DNA of 64,000 nt from Streptomyces sp. HSG2. Lineage in GTDB: Bacteria; Actinomycetota; Actinomycetes; Streptomycetales; Streptomycetaceae. A model generated the notes under the pieces. It had not been told where the DNA came from. It worked only from the letters and a program-made list of their open reading frames with translations, and searched no databases. Position 1 is the stretch's first letter; each line of letters begins with the position of its first letter. Positions 25,015 to 33,113 of this stretch are shown here, in pieces. The stretch spans positions 4,154,001 to 4,218,000 of the forward strand of contig NZ_CP066801.1 of assembly GCF_016598575.1 (NCBI RefSeq), given 5' to 3'. Made by a program: the position numbers and the translations under genes.

Positions 25015-25755
25015 TCAGTTCGGGCTGGTGGGCCCGCGGGTCAGGTCCGACGCGGGCAGTGAGGGGAGCGTACGGATGAGGGCGGTCTCGGTGCGCAGGA
25101 GTCGCAGTTCCTCCCGCAGCCGGGAGGCGGTGTCCGGGGCCTGGAGGAGCCGTTGTCTGGTCGGCGTGTCGAGCATCATCGCCGCGGCCACGAGGTACGA
25201 GACCACCCCCGGCTCGTCCGGGAGTTCGGCACCAGCGGCCAGCGAGCGCTCCCGTGCTCCGGCGAGGCGTTTCTGGTAGGCGCGGAAGGCCCTCAGCACC
25301 CCCTCGGCCAGTGCCCCGGCCTCGTCGCCCGGCTCCTCGGGCAACGGCTCCAGCTCGGCGGTGAGGAAGGGGCCGTCGGTGTCCACCGACACCAGGCGCA
25401 CCCGGGTCGTCCCCGTCGCGAGCACCTCGAAGGTGCCGTCCGGACGCTCCCGTACGGTCGCCGCGTCGGCCACGCAGCCGATCCGGTGGAACGCGCGGAG
25501 AGGGTCGGGCCCGAAACCGGCGGTCGGACCGCGGTCCCGCGCCGCGGTGGGGTCGGGTAGCCCCGGGCCGCTCGGCGCCACCTCGTGGCCGTCGCGGATG
25601 GCGACGAGGGCGAAACGACGTGGCTCGTCCTCGGGCGTCTTGAGCAGTTCGCGCATCATGGCGCGATAGCGCTCCTCGAAGACGTCGAGGGGGAGCACCA
25701 GCCCCGGGAACAGTACGGAGTTCAGCGGGAAGAGCGGCAGCCGGACGGTGGTCAC
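25015..25755 (-). CDS. LON substrate-binding domain protein (no ATPase)
   Basis: 246 aa. Only the N-terminal LON domain (PUA-like) is present: TTVRLPLFPLNSVLFPGLVL, then PLDVFEERYRAMM and GCVADAATVRERPDGTFEVL. No AAA+ module or Ser/Lys protease domain follows, so this is not Lon protease. The domain binds unfolded peptides in Lon; in stand-alone form its partner is unknown. The second half is helical (VSYLVAAAMMLDTPTRQRLL). Start GTG at 25755, preceded by a TAGGCT box 8 nt upstream. Likely on one transcript with ybaK. Confidence 0.9.
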   Translation of the reverse strand: MTTVRLPLFPLNSVLFPGLVLPLDVFEERYRAMMRELLKTPEDEPRRFALVAIRDGHEVAPSGPGLPDPTAARDRGPTAGFGPDPLRAFHRIGCVADAATVRERPDGTFEVLATGTTRVRLVSVDTDGPFLTAELEPLPEEPGDEAGALAEGVLRAFRAYQKRLAGARERSLAAGAELPDEPGVVSYLVAAAMMLDTPTRQRLLQAPDTASRLREELRLLRTETALIRTLPSLPASDLTRGPTSPN

Positions 25756-25763
25756 GTCGCAGA

Positions 25764-25769
25764 AGCCTA
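25764..25769 (-). promoter_or_regulatory. -10-like TAGGCT before the LON-domain gene
   Basis: TAGGCT on the minus strand (plus-strand AGCCTA) ends 8 nt before the GTG. Good -10 match; leaderless or near-leaderless mRNA. Confidence 0.45.
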
Positions 25770-25870
25770 GCGGCCGTCGTCGCGAGCGGGGCACGCCGAC
25801 CGTCCGCCACGTTCGCGTGGTCGCGGCGCGTCGCCCGACGTGTGTCCCGCCCGAGCGCGCGACGCGCCCC

Positions 25871-27448
25871 TCACCCGCGTCGCAGCAGGCGGGTCGCTCC
25901 GGCCGCCACCGTGGTGGCGAGGATCCACCCCAGGAGGATCAGCGTGGCGGCGAGCCACTGCCAGGCGCCGCGGAGCTGCCAGTGGTCGACCTGCCCCAGT
26001 TCGATCACCGGGAGCAGCAGGTCCAGGGCGAACAGGGTCGGGTTCCAGGAGGGGTGCTCGTCGCTCTTCAGGGGGGCCAGGTCGGACTGGGCGAAGGCGA
26101 TCGATCCCGCGGCCCACAACAGCGCCATCCACACCGCCGCCCGGCCGGGCCGGTACCCGTAGGCGACCGTCCAGTCCTGGACGTACCCCCACAGCTTGGC
26201 CGCCGCCGGCAGGCTCTCCCGCCGCCGACGCTGCTTGGCGAGCAGCACCTCCCGAGCCTGCTCGTCCTCGCCGCCCGCCCGCAACACCGCGGCCAGCCGT
26301 TCGTACGGCTCGGGGTGGTACTCGGCGGTGGCGGCTGCGACCCACCGCAGCCGCACGTCGAGAGGGAACGGGCCGCGCGGCACCAGGGTGTCGTAGGCGA
26401 AGCCGCCCATCTGAAGGCGCCCCGGCCCCGGCCAGCTGTCCGCCCGGTCCACCAGGCCGACCACCTTGGCCCCGGACAGCACGACCCGCCCCCGCTCGGG
26501 TCGCTCGCCGAGGAAGCGCAGTTCGGGGGTCTGGACCCGGCGCAGGGACAGTTCCTGCCCCTCCGCGAGGAGGAACCTGGCCAGCTCCAGGTCCAGGGCG
26601 TCGCCGAACCGGCCGTCGTCGAGCCGGACCCCTCCCCGGCACTCGAAACGTTGGATGCGGGTGCCCTGTGCCGGTGTGGTGCCGTGGAGAAGCGGATCGC
26701 CCACGCCGGCGGGTGTCAGGTAGAGGGTCCGGCCGACGGTGAGCTGGGGAGCGTTGAGAGCGAAGCGCGCGTAGGGGTGGTGCAGGCGCGCGCCGCGCAG
26801 GCTCAGCGACACCCCCACCGTCGCGCCGCGCAGGCTCGTCTCGCCGTGCGCCTCCAACAGCTCTCCTTGAAGGTCCTGACCGACGGCCAGACCGTCCGCC
26901 GCGATGGCCCGCCCGCTGCGGTCCCGATGGGCCACCGACTCGTTGAGCATCAGGTCCGTGCCGATCTGGGCGTCGGTCAGCCGGACCCCGCGATGGAAGC
27001 GGCAGCGCGGCAGGTGAAGATCGCCCTCGGTGTGCAGCCGGGCCGCCTCCAGTCGCGGCACGGAGCAGTCGATCAGTCGCACGGTGGCGCACCTGGCCTC
27101 GGGGAGCAGCACCTCGCGTTCGAATCGGCACCCGCGCAACTCGACATAGGGCACCACGACGCCCCCGGCGAGATCCATGGTGCCGCTGACCCGGACACCC
27201 GCCAGCTTCAACGCGGAGACCCGACCCGCCAGGGCGGGCGGCCCGTCCAGCAGGAGCCAGCACACCACCCGGGCCCGGACCGTTCGCTCCGGTCCCCAGG
27301 GATGGCCGCCGTGGGGGTCGTCCACCACCGAGTCTCCGCTGCTCAGGTCATACACCGTGCCATCGCGGAAGCGGTGCCACATGGCGGCCTCGGCCGACGT
27401 CAGATCCGCGGGCGGCCCCTCCGGCCGCGTGCGGGGTCTCTCGCTCAA
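25871..27448 (-). CDS. Large pentapeptide-like protein with C-terminal membrane region
   Basis: 525 aa. The first about 340 residues contain many short beta-helix-like repeats (GTMDLAG, VELRGCRFE, SLRGATVGVSLSLRGARL, VVLSGAKVVGLV), a pattern like pentapeptide-repeat or bactofilin beta solenoids. The C-terminal about 100 residues carry hydrophobic helices: AAVWMALLWAAGSIAFAQ, then LFALDLLLPVIELGQVDHW and WQWLAATLILLGWILATTVA, which resembles a two-helix pore with a re-entrant segment. Related Streptomyces proteins are often labelled membrane-associated oxidoreductase, but I see no dinucleotide-binding or metal motif. Start TTG at 27448 with GGAGGTG about 8 nt upstream. Divergent from hisD. Function unknown. 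Confidence 0.75.
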   Translation of the reverse strand: MSERPRTRPEGPPADLTSAEAAMWHRFRDGTVYDLSSGDSVVDDPHGGHPWGPERTVRARVVCWLLLDGPPALAGRVSALKLAGVRVSGTMDLAGGVVVPYVELRGCRFEREVLLPEARCATVRLIDCSVPRLEAARLHTEGDLHLPRCRFHRGVRLTDAQIGTDLMLNESVAHRDRSGRAIAADGLAVGQDLQGELLEAHGETSLRGATVGVSLSLRGARLHHPYARFALNAPQLTVGRTLYLTPAGVGDPLLHGTTPAQGTRIQRFECRGGVRLDDGRFGDALDLELARFLLAEGQELSLRRVQTPELRFLGERPERGRVVLSGAKVVGLVDRADSWPGPGRLQMGGFAYDTLVPRGPFPLDVRLRWVAAATAEYHPEPYERLAAVLRAGGEDEQAREVLLAKQRRRRESLPAAAKLWGYVQDWTVAYGYRPGRAAVWMALLWAAGSIAFAQSDLAPLKSDEHPSWNPTLFALDLLLPVIELGQVDHWQLRGAWQWLAATLILLGWILATTVAAGATRLLRRG

Positions 27449-27569
27449 CCCCTGTCACCTCCCCGTCGCGTGCTCCCGGAGTCTCGTACACCCGTTCATG
27501 CCCCCGGGTGGTCGATCGGACACGTGGCGTGAGTGTCGAGGTGGAGAGGGCGCGCGGCCCCGTGCCCGC

Positions 27570-27592
27570 CGCGTATCAGCCCTCGATACGCG
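27570..27592. promoter_or_regulatory. Inverted repeat upstream of hisD
   Basis: Perfect 8-bp inverted repeat CGCGTATC (27570-27577) and GATACGCG (27585-27592), 7-nt spacer, centred about 50 nt before the hisD GTG. AT-containing arms in GC-rich sequence suggest an operator rather than a terminator. A GAGAAT -10-like box lies at 27618-27623. Confidence 0.4.
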
Positions 27593-27630
27593 CGCACGGC
27601 GTCCGGCGGACGTCTGCGAGAATTGGTGAC

Positions 27631-28956
27631 GTGATCTCCCGAATCGATCTGCGCGAGGAGGGCCTCCCCGAGGAGCCCGCCCTGCGCGCCCTGCTGCCCC
27701 GAGCCGACTTCGACGTCGCGGCCGCCCTGGAGAAGGTGGGCCCGATCTGCGAGGCCGTGGGCCATCATGGCGACACGGCGCTGATCGACTTCGCCGAGCG
27801 GTTCGACGGCGTGCGGCTGGACCGCGTCCGGGTCCCGGCGGCAGCCCTGACCCGAGCCCTCGAAGAGCTGGATCCGGCGGTGCGGGAGGCCCTGGAGGAG
27901 TCGATCGCGCGCGCCCGGCTGGTGCACCGGGCCCAACGCCGTACCACCCATACCACCCAGGTGGTGCCCGGTGGCACGGTCACCGAGAAGTGGGTCCCGG
28001 TGCGGCGGGTCGGCCTGTACGCGCCCGGCGGCAGGTCCGTCTACCCCTCCTCGGTGGTCATGAACGCCGTTCCCGCGCAGGAGGCGGGCGTCACCTCGAT
28101 CGCGCTCGCCTCCCCGCCACAGCGGGAACACGGAGGCCTCCCTCACCCGACCATCCTGGCCGCCTGCGCTCTGCTGGGCGTCGACGAGGTGTACGCGGCC
28201 GGAGGGGCCACGGCCGTGGCGATGTTCGCCCACGGCACCGAGTCCTGCCCCGCCGCGGACATGGTCACCGGGCCCGGCAACATCTGGGTCGCTGCGGCCA
28301 AGCGCTACTTCACCGGGAAGATCGGCATCGACGCCGAGGCCGGACCGACCGAGATCGCCGTCCTGGCCGACGACACCGCCGACCCCGTCCACCTCGCCGC
28401 CGACCTGATCAGCCAGGCCGAGCACGACCCGTTGGCCGCCGCCGTGCTGGTCACGGATTCCGTCCCCCTGGCGGACGCCGTCGAGCGGGAGCTGGAGAAC
28501 CAGGTCGCCGCCGCCCGCCACGTGGAGGACCGGATCCGGCCCGCCCTCACCGGGCGCCAGTCCGCCATCGTGCTGGTGCGTGGTGTGGAGGACGGGCTTC
28601 GCGTGGTCGACGCCTACGGTGCCGAGCACCTGGAGATCCAGACGGCCGACGCCGCGGCCCTCGCCGACCGGGTGCGGAACGCCGGCGCGATCTTCGTCGG
28701 CCCGTGGGCGCCGGTCTCCCTGGGCGACTACGCGGCCGGGTCCAACCACGTCCTGCCCACCGGCGGCTGTGCCTGCCACAGCTCCGGGCTGTCGGTCCAG
28801 TCCTTCCTCCGCGGCATCCACGTCGTGGACTACACCCGGGAAGCCCTGGCCGACGTCGCGCACCACGTGGTCACGCTGGCGGAGGCCGAGGACCTGCCGG
28901 CGCACGGCGCGGCGATCAAGGCCCGCTTCGAGTGGAAGGTCCCCGAGAGCACGTGA
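27631..28956 (+). CDS. hisD: Histidinol dehydrogenase
   Basis: 441 aa. Catalyses the last two NAD-dependent oxidations, histidinol to histidinal to histidine, with Zn. Motifs: VGLYAPGGRSVYPSSVVMNA, GATAVAMFAHGTESCP, VTGPGNIWVAAAKRYFTGKIG, IDAEAGPTEIAVLADD, the Zn-ligand region SQAEHDPLAAAVLV and the C-terminal TGGCACHSSGLSVQSFLRG. The GTG at 27631 gives MISRIDLREEGLPEE, the standard Streptomyces start; the frame is open 41 codons upstream but into the divergent promoter. Start of the hisDCB operon; stop overlaps the hisC start (GTGA). Confidence 0.97.
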   Translation: MISRIDLREEGLPEEPALRALLPRADFDVAAALEKVGPICEAVGHHGDTALIDFAERFDGVRLDRVRVPAAALTRALEELDPAVREALEESIARARLVHRAQRRTTHTTQVVPGGTVTEKWVPVRRVGLYAPGGRSVYPSSVVMNAVPAQEAGVTSIALASPPQREHGGLPHPTILAACALLGVDEVYAAGGATAVAMFAHGTESCPAADMVTGPGNIWVAAAKRYFTGKIGIDAEAGPTEIAVLADDTADPVHLAADLISQAEHDPLAAAVLVTDSVPLADAVERELENQVAAARHVEDRIRPALTGRQSAIVLVRGVEDGLRVVDAYGAEHLEIQTADAAALADRVRNAGAIFVGPWAPVSLGDYAAGSNHVLPTGGCACHSSGLSVQSFLRGIHVVDYTREALADVAHHVVTLAEAEDLPAHGAAIKARFEWKVPEST

Positions 28957-30059
28957 CCGACATCGACGACCTCCCCGTGCGGGACGAACTGCGCGGCAAG
29001 TCCCCGTACGGCGCTCCCCAACTGGACGTACCCGTTCGGCTGAACACCAACGAGAACCCCTACCCGCTGCCGGACCCCTTGGTGGAGCGGATCGCCGAGC
29101 GGGTCCGTGAGGCGGCGCGCCACCTCAACCGCTATCCGGACCGCGACGCCGTGGAGCTGCGCGGGCGGCTCGCGGAGTACCTGACCCGTACCTCGGGTTT
29201 CCCCGTCGACCATCGGCGCGTCTGGGCGGCGAACGGTTCCAACGAGGTGCTCCAGCAGGTGTTGCAGACCTTCGGCGGGCCCGGCCGGACGGCCATCGGT
29301 TTCGAGCCGTCGTACTCCATGCACGCGCTGATCGCCAGGGGAACCGGCACCCACTGGGTCTCCGGCCCCCGCTCGGAGGACTTCTCCGTCGACGTCGACG
29401 CCGCCCGGAAGGCGATCGACGCGCACCGACCGCACGTCGTGTTCGTCACCACCCCCAACAACCCCACCGGCGCCTCCGTGCCCCGCGACACGGTCGTCGC
29501 GCTGTACGACGCCGCGCAGGCGGCGGGGCCCGCCATGGTGGTGGTCGACGAGGCGTACGTGGAGTTCAGCCACGGCGACTCGCTTCTGCCGCTGTTGGAC
29601 GGCCGCCCCCACCTGGTGATCTCCCGCACGATGTCGAAGGCCTTCGGCGCGGCGGGGCTGCGCCTGGGCTACCTCGCCGCCGATCCCGCCGTCGTCGACG
29701 CCGTCCAGCTCGTCCGGCTGCCGTACCACCTCTCGGCGATCACCCAGGCGACCGCGCTGGCCGCGTTGGAACACACCGACACGCTGCTCGGCTACGTCGA
29801 ACGACTCAAGGCCGAGCGGGACCGGCTGGTCGCGCGGTTGCGCGGGATCGGCTACGACGTGGTCGAGTCCGACGCCAACTTCGTGCAGTTCGGGCGTTTC
29901 CGTGACGCGCACGCCGCCTGGCGCTCGATCCTCGACCGCGGCGTGTTGGTCCGCGACAACGGCGTGCCGGGATGGCTGCGGGTCACCGCCGGCACCCCGG
30001 AGGAGAACGACGCCTTCCTCGACGCGGTCGAGGAAGTGAAGAAGGAGCAGAGCACATGA
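28953..30059 (+). CDS. hisC: Histidinol-phosphate aminotransferase
   Basis: 368 aa. PLP-dependent conversion of imidazole acetol-phosphate to histidinol phosphate. Fold-type I motifs: VRLNTNENPYPLPDPLVERI at the start, FVTTPNNPTGASVP, VVVDEAYVEFS (PLP-binding Asp) and the PLP-lysine motif SRTMSKAFGAAGLRLGY. C-terminal Arg-binding region RVTAGTPEENDAFL. The GTG at 28953 overlaps the hisD stop by 4 nt, so translation is coupled. The stop overlaps the hisB ATG (ATGA). Confidence 0.96.
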   Translation: MTDIDDLPVRDELRGKSPYGAPQLDVPVRLNTNENPYPLPDPLVERIAERVREAARHLNRYPDRDAVELRGRLAEYLTRTSGFPVDHRRVWAANGSNEVLQQVLQTFGGPGRTAIGFEPSYSMHALIARGTGTHWVSGPRSEDFSVDVDAARKAIDAHRPHVVFVTTPNNPTGASVPRDTVVALYDAAQAAGPAMVVVDEAYVEFSHGDSLLPLLDGRPHLVISRTMSKAFGAAGLRLGYLAADPAVVDAVQLVRLPYHLSAITQATALAALEHTDTLLGYVERLKAERDRLVARLRGIGYDVVESDANFVQFGRFRDAHAAWRSILDRGVLVRDNGVPGWLRVTAGTPEENDAFLDAVEEVKKEQST

Positions 30060-30658
30060 GTCGCGAGGCGCGTGTCGGACGCATCGAACGCACCACCAAG
30101 GAGACCTCGGTCGTCGTCGAGATCGATCTCGACGGCACCGGCCGGACCGACATCGCCACCGGCGTCGGCTTCTACGATCACATGCTGGACCAACTCGGTC
30201 GTCACGGCCTGTTCGACCTGACCGTGAAGACCGACGGGGACCTGCACATCGACTCCCACCACACCATCGAGGACACCGCCCTCGCGCTGGGGGCCGCCTT
30301 CCGGCAGGCGCTGGGGGACAAGACGGGGATCCACCGCTTCGGCACCTGCTCGGTTCCCCTGGACGAATCGCTCGCCCAGGTCACCGTCGATCTCTCCGGC
30401 CGTCCGTACCTGGTGCACACCGAGCCGGAGCGGATGGCGCCGATGATCGGCGAGTACGACACCACGATGACCCGACACATCCTGGAGTCCTTCGTCGCCC
30501 AGGCCCGGGTCGCCCTGCACGTGCACGTGCCCTACGGTCGCAACGCCCACCACATCGTGGAGTGCCAGTTCAAGGCGCTGGCCAGGGCGCTTCGCCAAGC
30601 CGCCGAACGCGACCCCCGGGCCGCCGGCATCCTGCCCTCGACGAAGGGCGCCCTGTAG
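30056..30658 (+). CDS. hisB: Imidazoleglycerol-phosphate dehydratase
   Basis: 200 aa, monofunctional (dehydratase only, no phosphatase domain), as in actinobacteria. Mn-dependent, converts IGP to imidazole acetol-phosphate. His-rich metal sites: GVGFYDHMLDQLGRHG, then DSHHTIEDTALALG and a second copy, HVPYGRNAHHIVE. Substrate region PRAAGILPSTKGAL at the C-terminus is the family ending. ATG at 30056 overlaps hisC by 4 nt with AAGGAG upstream. The 52-aa membrane protein follows directly. Confidence 0.97.
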   Translation: MSREARVGRIERTTKETSVVVEIDLDGTGRTDIATGVGFYDHMLDQLGRHGLFDLTVKTDGDLHIDSHHTIEDTALALGAAFRQALGDKTGIHRFGTCSVPLDESLAQVTVDLSGRPYLVHTEPERMAPMIGEYDTTMTRHILESFVAQARVALHVHVPYGRNAHHIVECQFKALARALRQAAERDPRAAGILPSTKGAL

Positions 30659-30660
30659 CC

Positions 30661-30819
30661 GTGAACGGTCTGTCGACCCTTCTCATCGTCGTCGGCCTGT
30701 TCCTGGTGGGCGGGGTGATCTCCTTCGCCAAACAGGGCCAACCCAAGGGGTTGATCGTGCTGTTGTCGATCGGAGCGGGGATGGCCCTGCTCGCCGGTGT
30801 CCTACGGCTGGAGGTATAG
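30661..30819 (+). CDS. 52-aa single or double-span membrane protein in the his operon
   Basis: 52 aa. Almost entirely hydrophobic: helix 1 STLLIVVGLFLVGGVISF, a short turn with KQGQPKG, helix 2 LIVLLSIGAGMALLAGVLRL. GTG at 30661 begins 2 nt after the hisB stop; the stop lies 4 nt before the hisH GTG. Tight packing and strong hydrophobic pattern support a real gene. Small ORFs between amino-acid genes are known in Streptomyces his and trp operons. No function known; it may anchor or modulate the HisH/HisF synthase, but that is inference only. Confidence 0.75.
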   Translation: MNGLSTLLIVVGLFLVGGVISFAKQGQPKGLIVLLSIGAGMALLAGVLRLEV

Positions 30820-30823
30820 GAAC

Positions 30824-31462
30824 GTGAGCGCCAAGAGCGTCGTCGTCTTCGACTACGGCTTCGGCAACGTCCGCTCCGCCGAGCGTGCCCTCGCCAGGGC
30901 CGGAGCGGATGTCGAGATCACCCGGGACTTCGACCGCGCCATGAACGCCGACGGCCTGCTGGTCCCCGGCGTGGGCGCCTTCGCCGCGTGCATGAGCGGT
31001 CTGCGGGCGGCCCGAGGCGACTGGGTGGTGGACCGCCGGCTCGCCGGCGGGCGTCCCGTGATGGGCATCTGCGTCGGCATGCAGATCCTGTTCGCGCGCG
31101 GCATCGAGCACGGGGTGGAGACCGAGGGACTCGACGAGTGGCCCGGCACCGTCGGGCCACTCAAGGCCGAGGTCGTGCCCCACATGGGCTGGAACACCGT
31201 CGACGCCCCGGCCGACTCCCGACTGTTCGCGGGCCTGGACCCGGGGGCCCGCTACTACTTCGTGCACTCCTACGCCGTCCACGACTGGTCCCTGGAGACC
31301 CACAACCCGCTCATCGCGCCTCCCACGGTCACCTGGTCCACCCACGGCCGGCCGTTCGTCGCGGCGGTGGAGAACGGCGCGCTGTGGGCCACGCAGTTCC
31401 ACCCCGAGAAGTCCGGCGACGCCGGAGCCCAGCTCCTCACCAACTGGATCGAGACCCTGTAG
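30824..31462 (+). CDS. hisH: Imidazole glycerol phosphate synthase glutaminase subunit
   Basis: 212 aa. Class I glutamine amidotransferase: releases ammonia for HisF. Catalytic Cys in GICVGMQILFARG, and the His/Glu pair in TQFHPEKSGDAGAQL. N-terminus VVVFDYGFGNVRSAERAL is standard for HisH. The GTG at 30824 has GGAGGT upstream (inside the end of the preceding small gene). hisA starts 2 nt after its stop, so hisH and hisA are coupled. Confidence 0.96.
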   Translation: MSAKSVVVFDYGFGNVRSAERALARAGADVEITRDFDRAMNADGLLVPGVGAFAACMSGLRAARGDWVVDRRLAGGRPVMGICVGMQILFARGIEHGVETEGLDEWPGTVGPLKAEVVPHMGWNTVDAPADSRLFAGLDPGARYYFVHSYAVHDWSLETHNPLIAPPTVTWSTHGRPFVAAVENGALWATQFHPEKSGDAGAQLLTNWIETL

Positions 31463-31464
31463 AG

Positions 31465-32190
31465 ATGACCACGCTCGAACTCCTCCCCGCCGTCGACGTC
31501 CGCGACGGGCAGGCCGTCCGTCTGGTGCACGGCGAGTCCGGCACCGAGACCTCCTACGGCTCGCCGCTGGACGCCGCGCTCGCCTGGCAACGCGCGGGCG
31601 CCGAGTGGCTGCACCTGGTCGACCTCGACGCGGCCTTCGGCACCGGCACCAACCGCGAGCTGATCGCCGAGGTCACCGGAGCCATGGACATCAAGGTCGA
31701 GCTGTCCGGCGGCATCCGCGACGACGACACGCTCGCCGCCGCCCTCGCCACCGGCTGCACCCGCGTCAACCTGGGCACGGCGGCCCTGGAGGCCCCCGAA
31801 TGGGTGGCGTCGGTCATCGCCCGCCATGGCGATCGGATCGCCGTCGGCCTCGATGTCCGGGGCACCACCCTGCGCGGTCGGGGCTGGACCCGGGACGGCG
31901 GGGACCTGTACGAGACCCTCGCCCGCCTCGACCGGGAGGGCTGCCCCCGCTACGTCGTCACCGACATCGCCAAGGACGGCACCCTCCAGGGACCCAACCT
32001 CGCGCTGCTGCGGAACGTCTGCGCGGCGACCGATCGACCCGTCGTGGCCTCGGGCGGCGTGGCCGGCCTGGACGACCTGCGCGCCCTGGCCGGGCTGGTG
32101 CCCCTCGGCGTCGAGGGTGCCATCGTCGGCAAGGCGCTCTACGCGAAGGCCTTCACCCTGGAGGAGGCCCTGCGGGTGGTGTCGGAGTGA
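31465..32190 (+). CDS. priA: Phosphoribosyl isomerase A (PriA; HisA and TrpF activities)
   Basis: 241 aa, (beta/alpha)8 barrel. In Streptomyces and Mycobacterium this enzyme isomerises both ProFAR (HisA step) and phosphoribosyl anthranilate (TrpF step), so it links the two pathways. Motifs: LLPAVDVRDGQAVRLVHGE (first catalytic Asp), KVELSGGIRDD, GLDVRGTTLRGRGWT and VTDIAKDGTLQGPN (second Asp). No trpF gene is present in the trp block further on, consistent with PriA doing that step. ATG at 31465. Stop TGA shares its A with the ATG of a possible micro-ORF. Confidence 0.95.
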   Translation: MTTLELLPAVDVRDGQAVRLVHGESGTETSYGSPLDAALAWQRAGAEWLHLVDLDAAFGTGTNRELIAEVTGAMDIKVELSGGIRDDDTLAAALATGCTRVNLGTAALEAPEWVASVIARHGDRIAVGLDVRGTTLRGRGWTRDGGDLYETLARLDREGCPRYVVTDIAKDGTLQGPNLALLRNVCAATDRPVVASGGVAGLDDLRALAGLVPLGVEGAIVGKALYAKAFTLEEALRVVSE

Positions 32191-32270
32191 TGGTCGGGAA
32201 GAGGCGGCCGGTCGGCCGAGGAAGCCGCCAGAGAGGGCCGGTCGGGGCCCGGAGGAGCGCGGAGTCATGA
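32190..32270 (+). CDS. Possible 26-aa Arg-rich micro-ORF between hisA and hisF
   Basis: ATG at 32190 shares a base with the hisA stop (TGATG), and the stop overlaps the hisF ATG (ATGA). The peptide is MVGKRRPVGRGSRQRGPVGA then RRSAES, strongly basic. The overlap at both ends is what translational coupling would look like, and it would bridge the 76-nt gap. It could also be chance in GC-rich sequence. GGAGGAG at 32251 also serves hisF directly. Confidence 0.3.
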   Translation: MVGKRRPVGRGSRQRGPVGARRSAES

Positions 32271-33025
32271 CCCTGGCGGTCCGAGTCATCCCCTGCCTGG
32301 ACGTGGACGGCGGCCGGGTCGTCAAGGGTGTCAACTTCCAGGACCTGCGCGACGCCGGCGACCCCGTCGAGATGGCCAAGGTCTACGACGCCGAGGGCGC
32401 GGACGAGCTGACGTTCCTCGACATCACCGCCTCCTCGGGCAACCGCGAGACCACCTACGACGTGGTACGACGCACGGCCGAGCAGGTGTTCATCCCCCTC
32501 ACGGTGGGGGGAGGCGTCCGTACCGCCGAGGACGTCGACCGACTGCTTCGGGCCGGTGCCGACAAGGTCGGCGTCAACACCGCCGCGATCTCCCGCCCCG
32601 AACTGATCAAGGAGATCGCCGAGCGTTTCGGCCGGCAGGTCCTGGTCCTCTCCGTCGACGCCCGACGCGTCGCGCCGGACACCTTCGAGGTGACGACGCA
32701 CGGCGGCCGACGGGGCACCGGCCTGGACGCGGTCGAGTGGGCCCACCGCGCGGCCGAACTCGGCGCGGGCGAGATCCTGCTGAACTCGATGGACGCCGAC
32801 GGCACCAGGGACGGCTACGACCTGGACATGATCGCCGCGGTGCGCCGGCACGTCACGGTGCCCGTCATCGCCTCCGGGGGCGCCGGAAGGCTCGCGGACT
32901 TCCCGCCCGCCGTCGCGGCGGGTGCCGACGCGGTCCTCGCGGCCTCCGTCTTCCACTTCGGGGACCTGCGCGTCGGCCAGGTCAAGGACACCCTCGGAGC
33001 GGCGGGCCACCCCGTGCGGCGGTGA
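32267..33025 (+). CDS. hisF: Imidazole glycerol phosphate synthase cyclase subunit
   Basis: 252 aa, (beta/alpha)8 barrel. Uses ammonia from HisH to form IGP and AICAR. Catalytic Asp in IPCLDVDGGRVVKGVNF and in LVLSVDARRVAPD; phosphate sites TVGGGVRTAEDVDRLL, SGGAGRLADF and ASVFHFGDLRVGQVK. ATG at 32267 with GGAGGAG upstream. Last gene of the hisDCB-HAF run; a long hairpin follows. hisI lies on its own further on. Confidence 0.97.
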   Translation: MTLAVRVIPCLDVDGGRVVKGVNFQDLRDAGDPVEMAKVYDAEGADELTFLDITASSGNRETTYDVVRRTAEQVFIPLTVGGGVRTAEDVDRLLRAGADKVGVNTAAISRPELIKEIAERFGRQVLVLSVDARRVAPDTFEVTTHGGRRGTGLDAVEWAHRAAELGAGEILLNSMDADGTRDGYDLDMIAAVRRHVTVPVIASGGAGRLADFPPAVAAGADAVLAASVFHFGDLRVGQVKDTLGAAGHPVRR

Positions 33026-33055
33026 CCCGGCCGGCCCGCCGGTGGCCACGCCCAC

Positions 33056-33105
33056 CCGGGCGATCCCGACGCGCAGGCTCGCCGCCCCGCGTCGGCATCG
33101 CCCGG
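33056..33105. terminator. Bidirectional terminator between hisF and the TIGR03085 gene
   Basis: Stem of 9 + 8 bp with one C-C mismatch: 33056-33064, 33066-33073 pairing with 33088-33095, 33097-33105; loop 14 nt. Lies between two convergent genes. Confidence 0.75.
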
Positions 33106-33113
33106 TGCCGCCG

